A stretch of 12,937 nt of DNA. It comes from Deltaproteobacteria bacterium. Lineage in GTDB: Bacteria; Desulfobacterota; DSM-4660; Desulfatiglandales; Desulfatiglandaceae. The notes under the pieces were generated by a model, which was not told the DNA's origin, made no database searches, and saw only the letters and a program-made list of their open reading frames with translations. Shown one piece after another: positions 1 to 7,698 of this stretch. Both the position numbers and the translations under genes were made by a program. The stretch covers positions 1-12,937 of the forward strand of contig JAFDJF010000008.1 of NCBI GenBank assembly GCA_019307645.1. Direction: 5' to 3'. Position 1 is the first letter of the stretch. Each line of letters opens with the position of its first letter.

Positions 1-60
1 ATCTTAAGATGAGATGCCAAAATGTGAAGTTATTTTTGCGCGAGCCCTTAGGTTGATTTG

Positions 61-131
61 GTTCGATCGAAAATTTCAAAAGGTGAAGGAATAGTGAACT
101 ATTTCAAAGTTTTTAGAATTTTGGATCGAAC
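61..131. repeat. Long imperfect palindrome upstream of the metF operon
   Basis: Bases 61-68 (GTTCGATC) are the exact reverse complement of 124-131 (GATCGAAC). Inside them an A/T-rich stretch pairs again (AAAATT near 71-76 with AATTTT near 117-122), and the centre is a perfect AATAGT-GA-ACTATT hairpin at 90-103. All three pairings share a midpoint near base 96, so the 71 bases form one interrupted hairpin. It is more AT-rich than the coding regions and lacks a clean terminator U-tract. It could be the transcript end of an upstream gene outside the window, a REP/MITE-like repeat, or a regulator site. Confidence 0.55.
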
Positions 132-148
132 AAAAGCAGCCTGAAGCA

Positions 149-186
149 GGGATGCTAATTGGGATAATTATTTTTTCCCGCGTCCC
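149..186 (+). promoter_or_regulatory. Possible leader hairpin before the first metF gene
   Basis: GGGATGC (149-155) can pair with GCGTCCC (180-186). Immediately inside, GGGA (161-164) pairs with TCCC (176-179), leaving a 5-base bulge (156-160) and an A/T loop. The structure ends 35 bases before the metF start codon and has no following U-run, so it looks more like an mRNA leader element than an intrinsic terminator. No known riboswitch class was recognised. No convincing -35/-10 promoter could be assigned in 1-221. Confidence 0.35.
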
Positions 187-221
187 TAATTACTCACCCC
201 ACCATTCCGGAGGTTTTTCGC

Positions 222-1097
222 ATGCCCCTTCAAGAGAAGATTAGATCGGGTAAGTTTGTCGTTCTGGGAGAGTTTGAGCCGCCCAAGGGAACTGATTTTT
301 CATCTCTCAACGACAGTGCCATGATTACAAGAGGCAGAGTAGATGCAATCGTTGTCCCTGAAATGGCTAATGCTGTTTTAAAGGCCAGCTCTCTGGGGGC
401 ATGCGCCTTTTATCAAAAACAAGGAATAGAGACCGTCCTTCAAGTCTGCTGCCGTGACAGAAACCGATTGGCCCTGCAGGCGGACATACTGGCGGCCGGG
501 GCTCTGGACATCACCAACATCATGGCGGTAGCAGGAGAAGAAATCAAATTCGGGGACCACCCGCAGGCCAGGACTGTAAACGACCTGGACTTGACTGAAC
601 TTCTCGATACCATACAAAAGCTTCAAAATGGCAAAGACTTGGCAGGCATCGAACTGCGAGGCGCGCCTCAATTCTGTGTCGGTTCAGCCATTGACACTGC
701 TGTTTCAGGGGGGCTTCTGGACATTGAGCTGGAAAACCTCGAAAAAAAAATCGATTTGGGCGTGGAATTTGTGATCACAAACCCCATATTCGACCTCCGT
801 CGTTTTCAGCAGTTCATGAAACGTGTCGATACAAGCCGGATAAAAATCATTCCAACAGTCATGCTATTAAAATCCGCCGGTATGGCACGGTATATTGACA
901 GAAACGTCAAAGGCGTATCCATTCCCTCAGAGATGATCAGGGGTATTCAAAAGGCCCCTGACAAAACCGCAGAATGTATCCGCATAGCAGGAGACATGAT
1001 TTCCCGCATCAAAGAGATTGGAATGGCAGGTGTTTTGGTTTCTACTATTGGCTGGGAAAAATATCTCCCACAGGTTCTGGACGAAGCGAAACTTTAA
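222..1097 (+). CDS. Methylenetetrahydrofolate reductase (MetF) family protein, paralogue 1
   Basis: A 291-residue flavin-dependent MTHFR-type TIM barrel, the family interconverting 5,10-methylene-THF and 5-methyl-THF. Visible family motifs are EFEPP near residue 18 (Glu expected as general acid), CCRDRNRLALQ near 76-86, FGDHPQ near 110, and ITNPIFD near 184. The start is set by GGAGG (210-214) before ATG. Compared with the family and with the second copy downstream, the GD motif at the flavin/folate site reads GEE (AVAGEE) and the ITQ motif reads ITN. These correspond, in my alignment from memory, to E. coli Asp120 and Gln183. It opens the operon, only 15 bases before the HdrA fusion, and is separated from metV and the second metF. 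It may be a diverged or differently coupled reductase. Family assignment is firm; the exact substrate is not. Confidence 0.85.
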   Translation: MPLQEKIRSGKFVVLGEFEPPKGTDFSSLNDSAMITRGRVDAIVVPEMANAVLKASSLGACAFYQKQGIETVLQVCCRDRNRLALQADILAAGALDITNIMAVAGEEIKFGDHPQARTVNDLDLTELLDTIQKLQNGKDLAGIELRGAPQFCVGSAIDTAVSGGLLDIELENLEKKIDLGVEFVITNPIFDLRRFQQFMKRVDTSRIKIIPTVMLLKSAGMARYIDRNVKGVSIPSEMIRGIQKAPDKTAECIRIAGDMISRIKEIGMAGVLVSTIGWEKYLPQVLDEAKL

Positions 1098-1112
1098 ACG
1101 GAAAGGGGATAG

Positions 1113-4100
1113 ATGATGTCCAATAACAACCCCAAAAATTTATCCGGCTCTGTTCTGGTTGTCGGCGCCGGTATTGCCGGGATGCAGTCAGCGCTCGATC
1201 TTGCGAACTCCGGCTACTATGTTCATCTCCTGGAAAAATCATCCGGCATTGGCGGGATCATGTCTGAACTGGACAAGACATTCCCCACCAATGACTGTGC
1301 CATGTGAATTATCTCCCCCAAACTGGTCGAGGTCGGCCGGCATCTCAACATCAACCTGATCACATGCGCAGACGTAGAACAGGTTGAGGGTTCAAAGGGA
1401 AATTTCAAGGTAACGGTCCGCAAGGAACCGCGCTTTATTGATCTGGCGAAATGTACTGCCTGCGGCGATTGTGCTGAGGTATGTCCTGTCTCGTTGCCCA
1501 ATGAATACGATCAGGGACTTAGTGATAGAAAAGCGACTTATAAAAAATACGCCCAGGCCATCCCCGGGGCCTTTGCCATTCAAAAGACGGACAAGGCGCC
1601 TTGTCGTTTGGCCTGCCCTGCCGGATTGAATGTGCAGGGTTATGTCCAGATGGTTAAAGAGGGTAAATATGAAGAAGCCCTCAAAATCATCATGGATGAT
1701 TTGCCACTTCCGGGAGTGCTTGGCAGGATCTGTCCGCACGGCTGCGAAGATGCCTGCAGGCGCTGCGATGTTGACGAACCTGTAGCGATCCGTGATCTCA
1801 AGCGGCTGGCGGCAGACCAATTTGATCCCAGGGATATCAGCATAACATGTCTTCCCCAGAGGGATGAAAAGGTGGCCATTGTGGGCTCCGGCCCTGCGGG
1901 GCTTTCTGCAGCCTATCATCTGGCACGAAAGGGCATTAAGTCTACAATCTTTGAAGCCCTGCCTGAGGCAGGGGGAATGCTGCGTGTGGGCATCCCCGAC
2001 CACCGTCTGCCAAGAGAGGTCCTGGACCAGGAGATTGAGATCATCACAAAGCTTGGCGTAGAGATAAAGTTAAATACACCTCTTGGCCCGGATCTGACAG
2101 CAGATGATCTTTTGAATGACGGTTACAATTCTGTATACCTGGCTGTAGGCGCCCATATGGGGATCGAACTGGGGGTCCCTGGTGAAAAGGCAGCAGGTGT
2201 TTGCCAGGGAGTGGATTTCCTGAGAAACCTGAATCTGACCGGCAAGGTAGAAGTCGGTAAAAAGATAGCCATCATCGGCGGCGGAAACGTGGCGATTGAT
2301 GTTGCCCGTTCAGCGGTACGGCTGAATGCCGAAGAGGTTAGCATCATATACCGCCGGACCCGCGCTGAGATGCCCGCGTGGGAAGAAGAAATCCAGGCCG
2401 CAGAGACAGAAGGCGTAAACATCACATATCTTGCGGCGCCACAGGAGATATTGACCAGAGACGGCAAGGTTGTCGGTCTCAGATGTATCCGGATGGAGCT
2501 GGGCGAGCCTGATTCCTCAGGACGAAGGCGGCCTGTCCCCATCCCCGGAAGCGAGTATGACATCGAGATCGACCAGATCATCCCGGCAATCGGCCAGAGA
2601 CCGGACCTTTCTGCAATCGAAGACATGATGGGTCTGGAGTTCTCCAGGTGGGGTACGGTCGAAGTGGACCCGGTTACTTATGCGACAGGCCGCGAAGGGG
2701 TGTTTGCCGGCGGTGATGCACAGACCGGCCCCTGGGTGGCAATCGGAGCCATTGCCGCCGGCCGCGAGGCTGCCGAATCCATTGCCCGGTATCTGGACGG
2801 ACAGGATATGGCGGAAGGACGCGAACCCATCAATAAAGAAGACCCGGTTTATCGGCCGATCCTCATAGATGAACCGAAAAAAAACAGGGCAAAAATGCCC
2901 GAGCTTGAAGCAGAAAGCCGGAAGGGCAACTTCAATGAGGTCGAACTGGGCTATGCGGAAGAGGCCGGGAAGGAAGAGGCCGGTCGTTGTCTGAATTGCG
3001 GTTATTGCTGCGAATGCTTTCAATGTGTGGAAAACTGCAAGGCTGAGGCTGTCACCCTGGAAACCCATGCCGAGCAAACAGAAAGCTTTGAATTAAAGGT
3101 GGGCTCCATTATTCTGTCATCCGGATTCCGGCCTTTTGATCCTTCCAAGTTCGACACATACAGATATGCAAATCATCCAAACGTAATAACTGCCATGGAG
3201 CTTGAAAGGATTCTCTCTGCCTCAGGCCCCACCATGGGTCATCTTGTCCGCCTTTCAGACCATAAAGAACCTAAAAAAATAGCCTGGCTCCAGTGTGTGG
3301 GCTCAAGAGACATCAACCGGTGCGATCATGGCTACTGCTCCTCGGTTTGCTGCATGTATGCCACAAAAGAGGCGGTTATCGCCAAGGAACACTCCGGACC
3401 GGATCTGGACTGTGCCATCTTCTTCATGGATATGCGAACCTTTGGCAAAGACTTTGAAACCTATTATGATTCTGCTCGAGAAAAACACGGTGTCCGCTAT
3501 ATTCGCTCCAGGGTCCATACCATTGACCCGGTTCAGGGCAGTGATGATTTATTGCTGAAATATGCCACTGAAGAGGGCGAATTTATTGAAGAGCCGTTTG
3601 ATATGGTCGTCCTTTCAGTGGGAATGGAAACACCTCCTGAAGTGGCTGAACTGGCCGAAAGACTCGGCGTTGAAATCAATGAAGATCAATTCTGCAAGAC
3701 CGAGACCTTCCGGCCCGTCACAACATCAAGGGAAGGCATATATGTATGCGGGGCCTTCCAGGGCCCGAAGGATATCCCTTCGTCCATCACCGAAGCCAGC
3801 GCAGCGGCCTGTGCTGCAAGCATTGATCTTGCCGAAGCTCGCGGAACCGAGATCAAGACCGTTGACGTGCCCGAAGAAATGGATGTAGTGAGTCAGGACC
3901 CCAGAGTGGGGGTATTTGTCTGTAACTGTGGAACAAACATCGGTGGGGTTGTGGACGTGGCTGCTGTGGTGGAATATGCCTCAGGCCTCCCCCATGTGGT
4001 TTACACGGATCAGAATCTCTTCACTTGCGCACAGGATACACAGGATAAGATGAAAGCGGTGATCAGGGAACAGGGGCTTAATCGTGTGGTCGTGGCTGCC

Positions 4101-5567
4101 TGTTCTCCCACAACCCATGAACCTCTCTTTCAAGACACCCTCAAGGAGTGCGGTCTGAACCCCTACCTCTTTGAGATGGCCAATATACGAAACCACGACT
4201 CATGGGTCCACAGTGATGACGCTGCATCAGCCACTGACAAGGCCAAGGATCTTGTCAGGATGTCTGTTGCCCGGGCATCTCTTTTAACCCCTTTGAAAGC
4301 AAAAAAAATATCTATCAACAAAAGGGCCGTGGTTGTCGGGGGCGGCGTATCGGGAATGAGCGTTGCCTTAAGTTTGGCGAATCAGGGCTTTGAGGTGGTC
4401 ATTATTGAAAAAGAATCTCATCTCGGAGGCCTTGCCAGAGAACTGACCCGGACCATCGAAGGAGACGACATCCAGGAACTCCTTGTGGGCTTAATCGAAA
4501 ACGTGACCCACCACGAAAAGATTCAGGCATTGACCGAATCACTCATCGTGGGGTTCAGCGGATTCAAGGGGAACTTTACCACTGAGGTTCTGGTGGGCCC
4601 CGCTATGTATGAAAGGAAAATCGACCATGGGGTGGTTGTCCTGGCCACAGGCGCCAATGAATACGAGCCCAAGGAGTTCAGCTACGGTGAAGACAGCCGT
4701 ATCATGACCCAAATTGAAATGGGAAAACGGCTGGAAGAGGAAGGCGCATCCAACCTCAACAATGTGGTGATGATTCAGTGTGTCGGGTCCAGGAATGAAG
4801 ACTTTGCCAACTGCTCCCGTGTATGCTGCCAGACCGCTATCAAAAATGCGCTGCATATCAAAGAGCAGAACCCCGATGCCAATGTATATGTCCTCTATCG
4901 CGATATTCGCTCTTATGGTTTGCTAGAAAACTATTATCGGGAGGCAAGGCGAGAAGGCGTGATGTTCTTCCGGTTCGATCGTGATGAACCGCCTCGCGTG
5001 GAGCCCACGGATGAAGGCGTGATGGTCACCTTCAAAGACCATGTCCTTCAGAGGGATTTAATCGTCTCCGCCGATGCCCTTGCCTTGAGTGCAGGATTCA
5101 GGCCTGAAGATACCGAAGAACTGGCCGGCATTGTCAAGCTGGCGCGCAACCAGGATGGCTATTTCATGGAGGCCCACGTCAAACTGCGTCCGGTTGATAC
5201 ACCCAGTGAAGGTATTTTTATCTGCGGTACGGCACATAGCCCGAAACTCATTTCAGAGTCCATATCACAGTCTCTTGCTGCTGCTTCCAGAGCCGCGACA
5301 TTCCTCTCCCAACCGGAGATCACCCTGTCTGTTGTAACAGCCAAGGTCGATCAGGATAATTGCGCATCATGCCTGGTCTGTGTCCGCTCATGTCCCTATG
5401 ATGTGCCAAGGATCAACAAAGACGGTGTAAGCGAAATCGACGAAGCGCTCTGTCGGGGGTGCGGTATTTGTGCGGCTGAGTGTCCGGCAAAGGTTATTCA
5501 GCTCAGCTGGTATGAAGATAACCAGGTCATGAGCAAGGTAGACGCCTTGCTGGAAGGAGTCCTGTAA
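1113..5567 (+). CDS. hdrA: Selenocysteine-containing HdrA-NfnB/GltD-HdrA fusion flavoprotein
   Basis: A 1484-residue cytoplasmic electron-transfer protein, read through TGA at codon 65. Order of parts: an FAD Rossmann motif ([11 protein letters not shown], ~14-24) and the HdrA signature [17 protein letters not shown], giving CxxU at 62-65; a ferredoxin motif with Cys114, 117, 120 and 124; an NfnB/GltD-like insert with Cys-rich N-terminus (Cys164, 168 and [10 protein letters not shown]), FAD motif [10 protein letters not shown] (254-263) and NAD(P) motif [12 protein letters not shown] (from 385); another Cys cluster (626-642); the rest of HdrA unit 1 with Cys728/742/746/747. HdrA unit 2 follows: CNCG domain (~937), FAD motif [11 protein letters not shown] (1072), Cys1223/1234/1238/1239. 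It ends with two 4Fe-4S motifs (Cys1417-1427 and 1447-1457). HdrA is the flavin-based electron-bifurcating subunit of Hdr complexes; an insert binding NAD(P)H is inferred. Single HdrA proteins are usually roughly 650 residues, so this is a duplication with insertion. GGAAAGGGG precedes ATG 1113; ATG 1116 is an alternative start. Confidence 0.88.
1305..1307 (+). other. In-frame TGA, selenocysteine codon of HdrA
   Basis: The triplet is in frame with ATG 1113 and with the long downstream frame. It falls at the second cysteine of the conserved HdrA CxxC motif (NDC-x-x-C-I-L/I-SPK), so the protein carries CxxU at residues 62-65. Coding similarity to HdrA continues without a break on both sides, and a SECIS-like hairpin follows. 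Selenocysteine in HdrA is established in methanococci and reported in Deltaproteobacteria. Confidence 0.9.
1323..1340 (+). promoter_or_regulatory. Bacterial SECIS-like hairpin in hdrA
   Basis: CTGGTC (1323-1328) pairs with GGCCGG (1335-1340) in six pairs, three of them G-U type, around the 6-base loop GAGGTC. The loop contains AGGTC, the same core found in the apical loop of the E. coli fdhF SECIS. The loop starts 21 bases after the TGA, within the spacing generally accepted for bacterial SECIS elements. It would recruit SelB with Sec-tRNA. No sel genes lie in the window. Confidence 0.75.
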
Positions 5568-5998
5568 TGAAAGATTTTGATCCCATTATTATTGCGTTTT
5601 GCTGCCAGTTTTGAGGATATTCGGCCGCGGACCTGGCAGGTTCCATGCGACTTCGATATCCCAGCAATATCAAGATCATTAAAGTCCCGTGCACGGGCAA
5701 AGTTGATATCATTCATCTCCTGAGGGCCTTTGAAAAAGGCGTTGACGGGGCCTATGTCCTTGGCTGCATGGAAGGGGCCTGTCAATTCAACAACGGCAAT
5801 ATCAGGGCCCGCAAAAGAGTAGAGCAGGCACAGAAGATACTGGAGAGCGTTGGCATTGGGGGTGAGAGGGTGCAAATGTACAACCTTTCTTCCAGTGAAG
5901 CGCCACTGTTTGCCAGAATTGCCACTGAGATGACGGAAAAAATCCTCGAGATGGGGCCGAACCCCATTAAACTGAAAATGAAGAAGAAGGCAGCATGA
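5567..5998 (+). CDS. mvhD: Selenocysteine-containing MvhD (FrhD/VhuD-like) [2Fe-2S] electron-transfer protein
   Basis: A 143-residue protein when the in-frame TGA at codon 16 is read as Sec. MvhD proteins carry a [2Fe-2S] cluster and pass electrons to HdrA from a partner such as a hydrogenase. The N-terminus reads CCQF-Sec-GYSAADLAG, matching the family CNWCSYxGADLAG, so the CxxC has become CxxU (Cys13, Sec16). Further conserved cysteines are Cys42, Cys67 and Cys72 (GCMEGACQF), followed by NGN. ATG 5567 overlaps the HdrA stop by one base (TAATG), with AAGGAG upstream inside hdrA, so translation is probably coupled. Starting at the next ATG (5645) would delete the conserved N-terminal motif. 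No hydrogenase gene is nearby, so in this operon it more likely bridges MetFV and HdrA, as proposed for the Moorella MetFV-HdrABC-MvhD complex. Confidence 0.9.
5612..5614 (+). other. In-frame TGA, selenocysteine codon of MvhD
   Basis: The triplet replaces the second Cys of the conserved N-terminal CxxC motif of MvhD/FrhD. The same protein (VhuD) is an established selenoprotein in methanococci. The reading frame from ATG 5567 continues through it to the recognised MvhD body and stop at 5996-5998. Confidence 0.9.
5626..5649 (+). promoter_or_regulatory. Bacterial SECIS-like hairpin in mvhD
   Basis: CGC-GG-ACCT (5626-5634) pairs with AGGT-T-CC-AT-GCG (5638-5649) around the loop GGC, leaving a bulged U at 5642 and an unpaired AU at 5645-5646. 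A bulged U just below the upper stem and a G-starting short loop are recurrent traits of bacterial SECIS elements. The loop begins 20 bases after the TGA, almost the same spacing as in the hdrA element. Confidence 0.7.
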
Positions 5999-6023
5999 GT
6001 TCAAAACCGGGAGGTAACAGCAT

Positions 6024-6692
6024 ATGATTGTAGCGGAAAAAAAACCGATCGAAGAGATCATCGAAGGAATTAAGGAATATAAAAAAATACTCATCGCAGG
6101 CTGCAATGAATGCGTCACCGTTTGTGAAGCAGGCGGAAAAAAAGAGGTGGCGGTTCTTGCTTCGGCCCTGAGGATGTACTTCATGAATGAGGGAAAAGAA
6201 GTTCAGATCGATGAGGTCACACTGGAAAGACAATGTGACCACGAATACCTGGAAGAGTTGAGAAACAACATGGACCAATACGATGCCGTGGTGTCCCTGG
6301 CCTGCGGGGTCGGCGTTCAGTTTATGGCCTAGAAGTACTTCAGCAAGCCCATTTATCCCGGAGTCAACACCTGCTTTCTGGGCGCTACTGAAGAAAGGGG
6401 GGTATGGGGTGAACGCTGCCAGGCCTGTGGACAGTGCATCCTGGGTAAAACAGCGGGCATTTGTCCGATTTCCCGTTGCGCCAAAAGGGTGCTCAATGGT
6501 CCCTGCGGTGGTTCCACAAATGGATCATGCGAGCTGAACAAAGAATTAGCCTGTGCCTGGCAGTTAATTGTCGAGCGACTGAAAGAGCTGGACAGGCTGG
6601 ATGAATATGAAGAATTAGCACCCATCAAGGACTGGTCAACTGACAGGGCCGGTGGCCCCAGAAAAGTGGTGAGGGAGGATGTGAGACAATGA
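6024..6692 (+). CDS. metV: MetV, zinc/Fe-S subunit of methylene-THF reductase, with in-frame amber codon
   Basis: If TAG at codon 103 is read as an amino acid, this is a 222-residue MetV, about the normal family length. MetV binds MetF and is thought to link its flavin to the Hdr/MvhD electron carriers. The N-terminal domain shows Cys27, Cys30, Cys34 (GCNECVTVC), EVAVLASALRM and SLACGVGVQ (Cys94). The C-terminal MTHFR_C-type domain shows Cys132, 135, 138 (CQACGQC), Cys147, Cys152, NGPCGG (Cys161) and Cys169. GGAGG at 6011-6015 precedes ATG 6024, and the TGA stop overlaps the next metF (ATGA). There is no ATG, GTG or TTG between the TAG and the CQACGQC motif, so re-initiation would lose that domain. 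Nothing else is broken: no frameshift and no second stop. It could be pyrrolysine insertion, amber suppression, a fresh nonsense mutation or a base-call error. Confidence 0.82.
6330..6332 (+). other. In-frame TAG in metV (candidate pyrrolysine codon)
   Basis: The amber triplet sits between SLACGVGVQFMA and KYFSKPIYPG. From recalled MetV sequences this position is usually Glu (LAE/VAE), so one G-to-T change from GAG would also explain it. The downstream domain is fully conserved in the same frame. No gene in the window uses TAG as its terminal stop. Confidence 0.6.
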
Positions 6693-7624
6693 GCACGAAG
6701 ACACCGAGCAAACTGGAAAAAATCCTTTCTGAAGGACATCTGGCCGTCACCTCTGAGGTGGGGCCTCCAAGAGGAAGCGATCCTGAAGCCATTACAAAAA
6801 AGGCTGAGATACTCAAAGGCTATGTGGATGCCATCAATATCACGGATAATCAGACTTCTGTTACCCGTCTTTGCTCGCTGGCTGCATGCATCCATCTAAA
6901 ACTTATGGGTCTTGAGCCAACGCTCCAGATGGTTGTGAGAGACAGGAATCGAATTGCCCTGCAAAGCGATATCCTTGGCGCTGCATCATTTGATATCAAC
7001 AACATTTTGTGCCTTTCCGGTGACCATCAAAATTTTGGGGATCAACCTCAAGGCCAAAACGTCTTTGATATCGATTCTATGCAATTGATTCAGACCGTAA
7101 GGTATATGAGGGACGAAGGAAAGTTTCTTGGGGAAGAAGAAATCAAGCGTCCCCCCCAAATGTTTGTGGGCGCTGCCGCAAATCCCTTTGCAGATCCTTT
7201 TGAGATCCGTGTGCCCCGTCTGGCCAAAAAAATCGCTGCCGGTGTGGAGTTTATTCAGACCCAGTGTATTTACAATTTGGATAAATTTGAAGAGTGGATG
7301 AGGCTTGCCCGTGAGCGGGGCCTGCATGAGAAGTGCTATATCATGGCAGGCGTAACGCCCTTTAAGAGCGCCGGCATGGCAAATTATATGAAAAACCGTG
7401 TTCCGGGTATGGATGTTCCGGATGAAGTGGTAAAACGCATGAAGGGCGTCCCCAAGGAAAAACAGGCAGAGGAAGGCCTCAAAATCTGTGTGGAAACCAT
7501 TCAACGGCTTAAAGAATGTGAAGGCATCCGGGGGTTTCACATCATGGCCATTGAATGGGAAGATAAGGTACCGGGCATTGTGAAAGAAGCCGGCCTTTAT
7601 CCGAGGCCGAAAGTCACAACCTGA
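6689..7624 (+). CDS. metF: Methylenetetrahydrofolate reductase catalytic subunit MetF, paralogue 2
   Basis: A 311-residue MTHFR barrel whose ATG overlaps the metV stop (ATGA), the usual MetF-MetV pairing of the Wood-Ljungdahl methyl branch. Motifs: SEVGPPRGSD (~19-28, catalytic Glu), VVRDRNRIALQ (~81-91), CLSGDHQNFGDQPQG with the expected GD, VFDID, FVGAAANP, and IQTQCIYN retaining the Gln of the folate/flavin site. It therefore keeps both residues that are changed in the first metF copy and is the better candidate for the working reductase. GAGGGAGGAT a few bases upstream gives a Shine-Dalgarno inside metV. In sulfate reducers this step may run toward methylene-THF during acetate oxidation or toward methyl-THF in autotrophy; the sequence does not say which. 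It is the last gene of the redox operon; 74 bases separate it from the next start. Confidence 0.92.
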   Translation: MSTKTPSKLEKILSEGHLAVTSEVGPPRGSDPEAITKKAEILKGYVDAINITDNQTSVTRLCSLAACIHLKLMGLEPTLQMVVRDRNRIALQSDILGAASFDINNILCLSGDHQNFGDQPQGQNVFDIDSMQLIQTVRYMRDEGKFLGEEEIKRPPQMFVGAAANPFADPFEIRVPRLAKKIAAGVEFIQTQCIYNLDKFEEWMRLARERGLHEKCYIMAGVTPFKSAGMANYMKNRVPGMDVPDEVVKRMKGVPKEKQAEEGLKICVETIQRLKECEGIRGFHIMAIEWEDKVPGIVKEAGLYPRPKVTT

Positions 7625-7698
7625 ATCTTGCATAAACAATCTTGAATTGAACACAGTCATTTAACGGCAATAACAACCATAAGAAAGGAGGGTTGGGC

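Noticed and set aside
61..131. Intrinsic terminator or phage attachment site
   Set aside because: No clean U-tract after the stem and no integrase or tRNA nearby; kept only as an unassigned palindrome.
1113..1307. A separate 64-residue protein followed by an independent long HdrA starting near 1494
   Set aside because: The frame is continuous across the TGA, with HdrA motifs (SPKLVE..., [12 protein letters not shown]) encoded between 1308 and 1494. A split would delete the first ferredoxin motif; Sec readthrough explains everything.
1392..2003. Long reverse-strand ORFs opposite hdrA and the other genes (e.g. 1392-2003, 2517-3077, 5498-6184, 6986-7660, 9553-10200)
   Set aside because: They are antisense shadows of strongly supported + strand genes; none shows a recognisable domain or ribosome-binding site.
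5645..5998. MvhD starting at ATG 5645
   Set aside because: It loses the conserved N-terminal CxxC/U motif, has no good Shine-Dalgarno, and that ATG lies inside the SECIS-like stem. ATG 5567 has a strong site and fits the family.
6489..6692. A separate small gene after the metV amber codon, starting at GTG
   Set aside because: No Shine-Dalgarno, and it would begin in the middle of the MTHFR_C domain just before NGPCGG. The frame joins directly to the upstream MetV part.
7693..7698. TTG start for the receiver protein
   Set aside because: It practically abuts the Shine-Dalgarno sequence; ATG 7699 has proper spacing and gives a normal receiver N-terminus.
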